Source: Shinisaurus crocodilurus (Eukaryota > Chordata > Lepidosauria > Squamata > Shinisauridae). Taken from it: 64,000 nucleotides of DNA. Shown here in pieces: positions 55,780 to 64,000 of the stretch. Within the stretch, counting starts at the first letter, position 1. Each line of letters begins with the position of its first letter. The stretch spans positions 205,552,200-205,616,199 of the forward strand of contig CM037876.1 in the NCBI GenBank assembly GCA_021292165.1, given 5' to 3'. Both the position numbers and the translations under genes were made by a program. The notes under the pieces were generated by a model. The model was not told where the DNA came from and made no database searches. It worked only from the letters and a program-made list of their open reading frames with translations.

Positions 55780-56150
55780 AGAGAACATTCTAAATGGCCT
55801 AGGGGAGATTTGCATACCCAGCCCTATTGGCCCTTGCAGGAATTCATACGAACATTCTAAGTGTCGTATGAGCTATTTGCATAACTGCTGCTATTGGATC
55901 CTGCAGCAAGTTGGCTCCTGCAGCAATTATGAGCTGAGGCCTATTTGCAGAACTGCAGATATGAGAGTGGGGCGATTTTGCCCCCTTTTTTCACCCCCTT
56001 AGGGACGGAATTTCCCAAAATCCTTCCTTAGTGGGGGTCTACGTCATAAAAATGTCCCTTCAAAATTTCACGTTCCTAGATTAAACGGTTTGAGCTGGGC
56101 GTTGATGAGTCAGTCAGTCAGTCCACCTTCTTTTATATATATAGATTTCT
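55780..56150 (+). mobile_element. Unclassified interspersed repeat
   Basis: It includes ACGTTCCTAGATTAAACGGT, then CAGTCAGTCAGTC and an end CTTTTATATATATAGAT. This kind of tail (CAGT repeats then TATATATAGAT) is common on some retroposons. I cannot assign the family. Confidence 0.4.
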
Positions 56151-56287
56151 ACAGCAATGTTTCACTTTAACATTCCCCTCCTAGACATATTTTCTCTGAA
56201 GTAAGTCCTATTGATTTGAATGAAATTAACTTTCAGGTAAGCATACTTAGGACTACAGCCTTGAGTAGAGGCTTCTCCTGTCACTGA

Positions 56288-56288
<1 letters not shown>

Positions 56289-56326
<38 letters not shown>
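56289..56326. repeat. (CT)n microsatellite
   Basis: About eighteen CT units. Confidence 0.92.
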
Positions 56327-56328
<2 letters not shown>

Positions 56329-56471
56329 GAATGCAGGCAAACAAGCAGTAACAGCAAGGAGAAGGAGCTGCAGAGCCAGGGGGCTCCTGGAATCAGTGGC
56401 CAGCCCCCTGTTTAGGTGTGGGCTTCAGCGGGTGCCCCAAAATGCCAAGTCCTGATGCCAGCCTTAGGTAT

Positions 56472-56634
56472 CTACGCTGGCTCAGCTTGTCTGAGCGTGG
56501 AAAGCTACGCAGGGTCAAGCCTGGTTGTTACTTGGATGGGAGACCCCTCCTCTAGTTTCCTGCATTGAGCAGGGGGTTGGATTCGATAGCCTTGTAGGCT
56601 CCTTCCAACTCTATGATCTATGAAATCTATGAAT
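56472..56634 (+). mobile_element. 5S-rRNA-derived SINE, copy 3
   Basis: The most complete copy: ACGCTGGCTCAGCTTGTCTG, then AAGCTACGCAGGGTCAAGCC, TTACTTGGATGGGAGACC, and the tail GGTTGGATTCGATAGCCTTG TAGGCTCC ending CTATGATCTATGAAATCTAT. Confidence 0.9.
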
Positions 56635-56639
56635 ACAGC

Positions 56640-57890
56640 CAAGAGACTCAAGAGCCACCAACAGACCCGCCAGACTGGGAGCTCAGTAGTTCTGGAGCAG
56701 GAATTTGGTAACTGTAGCAATGCAAATGTGGCTGCTGGCCACTTTGGTTTCCACTAGCCTTCCTCATGATGAGAGAAACACTAAACTGGCCAAGCATTCA
56801 GGGAGGGAGGAGACCCAGAAGATCACTAATAAAAACCTATGCAGTTGGGATCCTTGACATACCTTTCCCTGGTCTATCTTGCAAAAGGGAGAATTTTAGC
56901 ATGAGCTCCACTGGGATAGGGGTTAAGAGAGACCTTTTCAGCCCACTCCTAATTTGCAGGATTAAAAATGCCCTGTTTTTTATTACATTTTTCCTATTCA
57001 TCAAATGGGACCCCAAGGAGGAGCTGCTACTCGGGTGTAGAGTAAGTAGCCTGAGGACTGCAACCTTAACGTAACATATTTAAACTGGAAGTGGAAAATA
57101 AATCCAAGCAGAAATGGATATGCAGGCTAGATCCTGTGTAAGTAAGAGGACATAAGCACACACGTCACGGCAGAGATAAAAAGAAGGGAGAGGAAGCACC
57201 ATGTATCTCATCACAGCTCCTATCACACTGCCACATTCAGTCTAAGCAAACAGAGCCCTCAATGAACATATTTGAGAGGACCTATCATAAGCAACGTAGG
57301 GCAAATGCAGAAATGGCTGTTGGTTCCTACCACCGTTGACGCAACTCCTGCTTTCACCGAGAGCATCAAGTGGCAAAGGTCCCCGTTTGATCAGAATCAG
57401 GGCTAATTTTGGACTGCATTAGGGACAAAAAGGAAGGGTCCAGCAAAGAATGTCGTCAGAGCTTTGCAAGTATCATGTCGCCATCGTGTTCATCTCCAAC
57501 CTTCTGTTTTCCTGCCACTCTTCTCCACTTGTGCCAGTCGTGCATGTGGGGTGCTTGTGGGCCACACAGGCAAGTGGAGGCTCAGCGGGGTTGCCAGAAT
57601 GTGCAGCTTTTTGAAGGAAGGCTAGTGAGAAGACAATGGAGAATTGACTCATGCCCATTCAGGGTGTACCAAACTGGATCCGAGTTTGATTTGTGATGCA
57701 AAAGGGAGGATCTCAGGAGGAAGTTTCCCACAATGTTCCCCAAATCTTAGCCTTTTTGAGCAGATTGCTGCTGTTCACAGCCCCAGTTAAGCACTACTGT
57801 TTATGTACATGTATAAAGTGGCCCTAGAGATCATCTCATAAGGAAATCCAGTTCAGAACATGACACAGCTGCATAGAAAAGAGAACATCT
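56640..57890. other. Intergenic stretch, nothing recognised
   Basis: No coding region was recognised. A 95-codon chance frame at 57409-57696 has no family resemblance. Confidence 0.4.
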
Positions 57891-57895
57891 TCCAG

Positions 57896-58041
57896 TCTTC
57901 CCCAACTTTGTTCCCTCCAGATGTGCTGAAATACAACTTCTATCACCTCCAACCAGCACAATTGCCTGTGCTGGCTGGGGATGATGGGAGTTGTAGTCAC
58001 ACATCTGGAGGCCTCCACTCCAGTTTGAAGAAGGCTGACTA
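57896..58041. mobile_element. Palindromic MITE (ACTACAACTCCCATCA family)
   Basis: TCCAGATGTGCTGAAATACA and GATGGGAGTTGTAGTCACAC ATCTGGAGG form the two arms. Confidence 0.65.
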
Positions 58042-58149
58042 AGGACTCCCTGGAGGAAGAGGGAGGGAGCCGCCCCCCCCCCCGGGAAATCTGATAGATG
58101 TGAGGCTTCTCGACAATCGGAATAGCCTATTGGCCTGAAGCTATTTGCT

Positions 58150-58840
58150 GTTTGTTTTATGCAATTGTATAATGCCCTTTGGCTAAATATTCACAGTGGT
58201 TCGCACAAAGATGCAAACAAAAATAAAATCAGTAAAAATCAAATCAAATTGCAGTTAAATGCAGCCATCATGGCAGCAGTGAAAACAATTTTCAAATGCA
58301 GAACTTAAAAAGGCTGGGCGAACAAAAAGATCTTTGCTTAGCACTGAAAAGATCGCAAAGTGGCTACCAGGCAAGCCTTCATGGAGAAGGAGTTCCATAA
58401 ATGGGTCATCCAGTCACCACACACCTTACCTCATATGATGGGGCACCCTCCACCATTGACCTCAGCCATGTAGGGCCTTAAAGGTAAGCACCAATCGTTT
58501 GATTTGTATCTGGAAATGGAAATGGATTGGAAGCCACGTATGTTTCTGACATGCAGACCCAGTTAGTAGGCTAGTGGCCATCTTCTGAATTAAGTGTAAT
58601 GTCCAGGCAGTCTTCAAGGTACTGTCATGTATAACACATGCAGAATTATTGCTTTACACTAGTCAATCCTGGATGTTGCCAGAGCATGGATTACCATGGC
58701 CAAGTTATCTCTGTCCAGGAGGTCCACATCTGGTACACCACGCTCAGCTGATGAAAGGCGCTCCATACCACAGAGGCCACTTGGGCCTCCGGTGACAAAG
58801 TTGGATCCAGGAGCACCCGCAGACTGATACTTTAGGGCAG
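58150..58840 (-). mobile_element. Degraded LINE fragment
   Basis: On the minus strand the order is typical of a CR1/L2 C-terminus and 3' UTR: GCGCTCC.TTTCATCAGCTG, CTGGACAGAGATAACTTGGC, then KALHG-type and FMELLLHEGLPG-type readings, then AATATTTAGCCAAAGGGCAT TATACAATTG. It has many frameshifts. Confidence 0.55.
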
Positions 58841-59287
58841 GGTAGGCAACTTTCAGGGGTTAGGGAGTCATATTTTCCCCTGGAACCTACCAGAGTCCAC
58901 ACTCCACCCCTGCTGCTGAAAGTGCCCCCACTGCTCAATTTGCAGTGGCAGCAAAGAAAACCCAGTGATTTAGAAGGAAACAAGGCACATGGGGAGCATG
59001 TCCCTTGTTTACAAGCAGAATCATGCTCCCAGGAGGCTTCTGGGAGTGCAATTCTGCTTCCAAACAAGCAGTGCCAAAAACAAGGTTGCTTGTACAGCTT
59101 GTTTTCTTCCAAAAACAGTGCTATTTTGCCACCGCTGCCACTGCAGGGGGCTTTGGTGGCAGGCAGGAGGCTTTGATGGTGGGTGGAGGGCTTTAGCAGT
59201 GAGCAGGGTTTTTTGGCAGTGGCAGGCAGGCAAGGGCCCATTGGCAACATGATGCTGAGGGCCCACATGAGTCTGGTGCCAGCCCTC

Positions 59288-59432
59288 CTTCCCCCAACCT
59301 GGTGCCTTTGCCCTCCAGATGTTTGGATTTTAACTCCCATCAGCTCCAGCCACCATGGCCAATGGCCAGGAATGGTGGGAGTTGTAGTTCTGTACATCTG
59401 CAGGGAACCAGACTTGGGAAGGCTGAGAGAGA
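59288..59432. mobile_element. Palindromic MITE (ACTACAACTCCCATCA family)
   Basis: CCCTCCAGATGTTTGGATTT TAACTCCCATCAGCTCC and GGTGGGAGTTGTAGTTCTGT ACATCTGCAGG are the arms. Confidence 0.7.
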
Positions 59433-59439
59433 CCAATGT

Positions 59440-60460
59440 TTCATTTAGCCCTCACCTCTTACTATCAGCCCAGCTAGCGGCAGGTGTTGAACCCAGTTTC
59501 TTCCAGTTTCTTCATCTCCCTTAACCAGAGGGTCAAAAACATACAGCACACACACTATCTTCCTTAATTTCAAATGCCATCCTGACCCTAATTTCTCATA
59601 CTTCAAGGGCTGCTTCGCATGTTACACATAGGCAAATCCAGCTGTGCCACAGAGAGCCAAACTACATGTTACATCAAATGCACTATTGCACTTAAATAAT
59701 GTCACTTTAAAAACAATAAAAAAGCAGGCACTGGGGGGGGGGGGAGGTGGAAGCAGGAAAAGGGACCATGAGTGGGGATGGAGGGGGTTTAACCGTTTCC
59801 CCCAAGTCGCAGTCCTGACAAAAATCCCCCTGCCAAACAAATAGCAGCTTTGGGAGAGGAGGCCATTTTCAGTGGGATCCCAGCAGTTTAGACTGCCCAC
59901 CCTGGTTCCAATTGTGATTGTTTTGTTTCTTCTTTTAAAAAAATCTCATTCAATGCCATATAATATATTTCACAGAACATGTTGTTTGGCCCTGAGTATA
60001 TAGACTCAACAGGGGGCTGCAACCAATCCTGGCTTCCCAACAAGAGTACTTGATGATAGATGTGTTTGTTGCATTCACACTTTAGAGTTTTAAGTGTACA
60101 CTAACTTCCTGCAAAACGTAATGTGAGAGAGGTGGTTCTGGACTAGATTGCCTAAAACAAAAGGGCTGGTTGTGACTATACATTTATTTATTTATTTTAT
60201 AAAACAACAACACAATTTTAAAAATCAACACTTTCTGTAATGATGCTTTTATCCTCTTTTTCTGATGCACATGCTCTGTAAAGTGCAGTTTGAATTTCTA
60301 AAGTTGAAGGGCAATAATATTGCTGCAATTAATTTTTAAAGGATTGCCTTGAAAATGTCAACAGGGGAAAACATGCCCATAATTTGCAGCCTGTCAATAG
60401 GTTTTTACAGAGTTTTTAGTCACTCTTTGATAAAGGACATGTTGTTGCTGCACAGCATCT
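59440..60460. other. Intergenic stretch, nothing recognised
   Basis: One G run at about 59732. No coding or assignable repeat. Confidence 0.4.
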
Positions 60461-60462
60461 GT

Positions 60463-60558
60463 CCTCCTCCTCCTCCTCCTCTCTTCTTCTTCTTCTTCTT
60501 CTTCTTCTTCTGCTTCTGCTTCTGCTGCTGCTGCTTCTTCTTTTTCTTCTTCTTTTAA
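60463..60558. repeat. About 95-bp polypyrimidine tract
   Basis: CTC, then TTC, then TTCTGC units; almost pure pyrimidine on the plus strand. A mirror-like tract of this kind can form triplex (H-DNA). Confidence 0.9.
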
Positions 60559-60945
60559 TTGGTGTTAGTCACCAAGCTTGTTAATGGATCGACATCATCA
60601 TGCCAATTATGGCTTTCCACAAATGTGTTCTCACTGAGTTGGGCTCTGTAATTTCCAGCCCTCTTGCACATCTGTTATTTCTGTGACATAAAGTGCTTGA
60701 TGATCATCTATATAAAACCACAATACTGACAGGTGGCCAGGAAATAGCAAGTGAAGAAATGGCAGATGTGGTAAATCCCTTTGGCTTCAAATCATAACAT
60801 CCATGGTCTGGGAGCAAGGATAGTCACTCAGAGCAGGGATGGTGAACCTTTCTTCTGTTGAGAGCCACCTTCTCTTGGGGGTAATCTGCTGAGAGCCACA
60901 TGTCAGCAGTGGGTGGGATCAGAGCCAAAAGTGGGTGGGGCCACC

Positions 60946-60948
<3 letters not shown>

Positions 60949-60993
<45 letters not shown>
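60949..60993. repeat. (CT)n microsatellite
   Basis: About twenty-two CT units. Confidence 0.93.
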
Positions 60994-60997
<4 letters not shown>

Positions 60998-61032
60998 TCA
61001 TAGGGGCTTCCCACCTACAGTCCCAGCCCTGA

Positions 61033-61033
<1 letters not shown>

Positions 61034-61096
<63 letters not shown>
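61034..61096. repeat. (ATT)n microsatellite
   Basis: About twenty-one ATT units at the 3' tail of the minus-strand LINE at 61100. Confidence 0.94.
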
Positions 61097-61098
<2 letters not shown>

Positions 61099-61099
61099 C

Positions 61100-61850
61100 T
61101 ACAGAATTTATATACCGCTCCATATTCCACTATGGAGGTTTCAGAGTGGTATACAATGAAAGATAAAACAGATAAAAGAATAAAACTATATGTTAAAAAA
61201 TAAAATCAATAAAACCATGGCTGGTTGGTTCAGGAAGGCTTCCAGAAATAAAAGGGGTTTGAGGAGGCACCAAAAGCAATTCAATGTTGGCACCTGCCTG
61301 ACCGCCAGAGGCTGGGAGTTCCAAAGAAATGGAGCCACTACAATGAAGGCTCTTCTCTGGGTAGACTCCAATCAGGCCATAGGTCCATATAAAACCACCA
61401 GGAGCATGCCATCCGATGACCTCAGTGACCGGGCAGGTTGGTAAGGGAGAAGGCACTCTCTCAGGTTTCCTGGTCCCAAGTTGTTTCAGGCTTTGTACAC
61501 TAGTGCCAAAATTTTAAACCTGGCCCAGTAGTGAATAGGCAGCCAGTGCAGTTCCCTCAGCATGCAAAGGAGTTGAATGCTGTAAAGGGGCAGCTCCTGA
61601 CAACAGCCCAACTGCTGCATTCTGCTCTAGATCCAGTTTCTGGACCAGCCTTAAGGGCAGCCCCACATAGAGTGCATAGCAGTAATCCAGTCTTGAGGTA
61701 ACTAGCACCTGTACCACTGTGCCCAGGCTATCCCTGTCCAGGAGAGGCTGTAGCTGGTGAACCAATCGAAGATGTTAAAAGGCACTCGGGGTTGCCACAG
61801 TCACTTGGGACTCCAATTAGAAGGTTGGGGACCTAATCTGTACCCCAGGA
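61100..61850 (-). pseudogene. LINE fragment (CR1/L2-like), C-terminus and 3' UTR
   Basis: Minus-strand readings VTSRLDYCYALYVGLPLRLV, KLDLEQNAAVGLLSG and RRAFIVVAPFLWNSQPLAVR match the same block order as the CR1 copies at lower identity. Stops and frameshifts separate them. The 3' UTR ends in (AAT)n. It is from a different subfamily than 46818-53577. Confidence 0.82.
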
Positions 61851-61939
61851 GCTCCCCATCTGGCCTCCACAATAGCCCCTGATCTCAAGGATCGGCCCAG
61901 TGCTATCATGCACCTCAGTTGTTTTCTCTTGAGCTAAGC

Positions 61940-62062
61940 TATGGGCCAGGAACCTGCGGTCCTCCACATGTTGTTGGACTACAGTTCCCATAATGTCTGA
62001 CCATTCTCTATGCTGGCTTGGGCTGATGGGAGTCAGAGTCTAACAATATCTGGAGGCCACAG
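61940..62062. mobile_element. Palindromic MITE (ACTACAACTCCCATCA family), diverged
   Basis: TTGTTGGACTACAGTTCCCA and GATGGGAGTCAGAGTCTAAC AATATCTGG mark the arms. Confidence 0.6.
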
Positions 62063-62216
62063 GATCTGATGGAAATTGTAATATTGCCTGCTTAAATCCA
62101 TGAGGCAATGTAACTACTAGTAGTTAGAGTGGTAGGAAAGGGTTAATTGAACAATCCCCAGGGTGCATGTTTTGTAACCCCTCCTCCCTACTTCCGGCCT
62201 CTCTGTGGCCAGTGCT

Positions 62217-62285
62217 CTCTCTCTCTCCCTCTCCCTCCATCTCCCTCCCTCCCTCTCTCTCTCTCTCTCTCTCCCTCTCCCTCTC
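62217..62285. repeat. (CT)n/(CCCT)n tract
   Basis: About 69 bp of mixed CT, CCCT and CCAT units. Confidence 0.9.
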
Positions 62286-62289
62286 CAAC

Positions 62290-63660
62290 CTGATGGACAC
62301 ACAGTCTGAGCTAGCTTCCAGCCAGTGATCTCCAGTGAAGCAGATTCTTAACACCAAAGACTCTAATCTGCCTATATGCATCCTGCATATATGAATAAAC
62401 AGACTGTAAGTAAAACTAATAAATGCCTTTATTAGTTTTAAACCTTGTTTGGACAATCCATTTCCTTTTAAGAGCCTTTTAGCAGGGTTTAGCAACCCAC
62501 GTGGTGATAACCAGTTTCAATAACCAGGCTGTGCATAAGGGGGGAAACTCTGCTTCATCCTCACCAGTATAGGACCGACTCCTTTCCATATCTTCCAACA
62601 GGATCCCCATCCCTGCTATCGGCAAAGGGCTCCTTCACCCCCTTACTGCCTCTCCCCAGTGAAGAGAAATATGGAAATCTGCAGTATTATTATTTTTTAA
62701 TAAGTAAAGTTTTTTTAGATTGCCCTGGTGCTGTGTGCCAGTCACCGACTCTACCCCATAGAGCCACATTCCCTATCCAAGGCTCGTTTGTGCCACTGAG
62801 AGGAGCTGCCACTCTCAAGTAATGGCTAACAAATGTACCAGGTTTATCCTCTGAACTACGTTGGAGGCGACATGATTCTCAGAAGTTTCAGAGCGACGTG
62901 GGCTTCCTGGAGCAATAAGCGGGGGCAGGTTCTTTCAGTAATGCATCATTTGCTCAATAAAATTGCATGAAAGCAAGCCTGGCATTGGGCACTGTAGCTG
63001 CGTGCTGGGAGCCGGGAGAGCACGCCTAGTAGGGAGGCCGCCTCCTCCTCCTCCTCCTCCTCCTCGCCCCTTCGCTGCTAATGACAATATACTCTCTTTC
63101 CATTTAATTTGGATCCTGTTTTGGCCAAAGGCTATTGCTATAAACCCGAGCAACGTGAGTTCCGTCCTCTCCCTATGCACTTCTGTTTCATCCACCTGCA
63201 GCCCTGGAATATGTCACAGACAGTGACGGGGGACAGCACAGTGCTTCAGCGTGCTCCATCTCCCTCACACACCTCTTTAGAGGAACAGCGGGGGTGTCAC
63301 AGTGGCTGGCTTCGGGCACCCCTCCCACCCTTTGATTCCCCCGTCGGGTCGCCTCTCGTCAGCCCTTTTTCCGCATAGCTGACAGGGCCCCTGGTGGAGC
63401 AGCAGAGGCTGCTTCGTAGTAGGCAGCGCTGCCCATTCTTCATAAGCGATCCCCCCCCCCTCGGGCCTGGTATTTTCTGCACTTCTGACCTTTGCAACCT
63501 GAGCGTGTGCACATATGATCATACACACCCGCTCAGCTACCAGCCACCTTATGCCCTTTGGTAAACAGCGGCTTATTTGCAGGGAGGGAGGGAGTGGTCA
63601 GGGAGAAGAGATGTGGGGGAGCGTGGGTGGAAAATAAATTCTATCTTTCTAGTTGTGCAC
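62290..63660. other. Right-hand intergenic stretch with a GC-rich patch
   Basis: A (CCT)n run lies at 63041-63065. The surrounding patch (about 62980-63480) is more GC-rich and less repeat-like than the rest. No exon was recognised. It could be regulatory. Confidence 0.3.
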
Positions 63661-63664
63661 TTCT

Positions 63665-63691
63665 CTGTGTGTGTGTGTGTGTGTGTGTGTA
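63665..63691. repeat. (TG)n microsatellite
   Basis: About thirteen TG units. Confidence 0.9.
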
Positions 63692-64000
63692 ATTAAGAGG
63701 AGTGAGAAACAGCAAGCTGAGGAAGAACGGAGCTGAATGTATTTTTCCTCATGACACCATGCTCTCCAATTGCCCCAAATTTGCCCAGTCCCACAAACAC
63801 TTAAGCCACCAAGGCTTCTTACTTTGTTATGCAGAGCCCTGAATTCCCCTGCCTCCTCCCACAAACTATTTAGTTTAGCTGCAATTCTGCCCATGGACCC
63901 TTTAAGCAGGAAGGGAACAGACCGAGGATATATGTATATGTGTGTGCGCGTACACTGTTATGTATTTCCCTGGCCCTAGCAGCAGAGGCCAGTCATGTGG

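Noticed and set aside
58744..59436. A 230-codon minus-strand open frame
   Set aside because: It runs through a LINE fragment and a palindromic MITE, has Cys/Trp/Pro-rich chance composition, and shows no family motif.
16170..64000. ASCL2 or another neighbour of TH
   Set aside because: No basic helix-loop-helix or other host coding signature was found upstream of TH in this window.

Overview
The window is vertebrate nuclear DNA, most likely from a lizard (squamate). It is AT-rich and has almost no long reading frames. Its repeats are those of a reptile genome: CR1-type LINEs, tRNA-derived SINEs, 5S-rRNA-derived SINEs with a CR1-like tail, many small palindromic DNA transposons and dense microsatellites. 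The species call is an inference from repeat style and from one recognisable gene.

The one host gene I can support is tyrosine hydroxylase (TH), on the minus strand, with only its 5' part present. Exon 1 (start codon at 15921) encodes 30 residues, exon 2 lies at 5266-5490 and exon 3 at 1062-1234. The remaining exons lie beyond the left edge. All three splice junctions in view are canonical and the phases join cleanly. Ser19, Ser31 and Ser40, the known phosphorylation sites, fall at the same numbers as in the human protein. Just upstream are a TATA box (15975-15983) and a perfect CRE (15993-16000), the classic layout of a TH core promoter. Intron 1 (10.3 kb) carries an apparently perfect 335-bp inverted repeat.

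From about 16.2 kb to 64 kb (upstream of TH) I see no host exon. The region is intergenic and built from nested mobile elements. A 4.66-kb LTR element (29454-34109, minus strand) has about 1.03-kb LTRs, a GAAAT target duplication and a tRNA-Leu-type primer site, but no recognisable gag or pol. A 4.96-kb Ty1/copia element (47578-52533, minus strand) has 543-bp LTRs, an AGATG target duplication and a primer site matching the anticodon arm of initiator tRNA-Met. It is inserted into the reverse-transcriptase frame of a CR1 LINE (46818-47577 plus 52534-53577). In both elements the LTR pairs are nearly identical while the interior is non-coding or wrecked, which suggests recent movement in trans of defective copies.

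The rest is a mosaic of LINE 3' ends, two families of tRNA-derived SINE, three 5S SINEs, MITEs with PIF/Harbinger-like (TWA) or hAT-like (8-bp) target duplications, and microsatellites that often sit exactly at retroposon tails.
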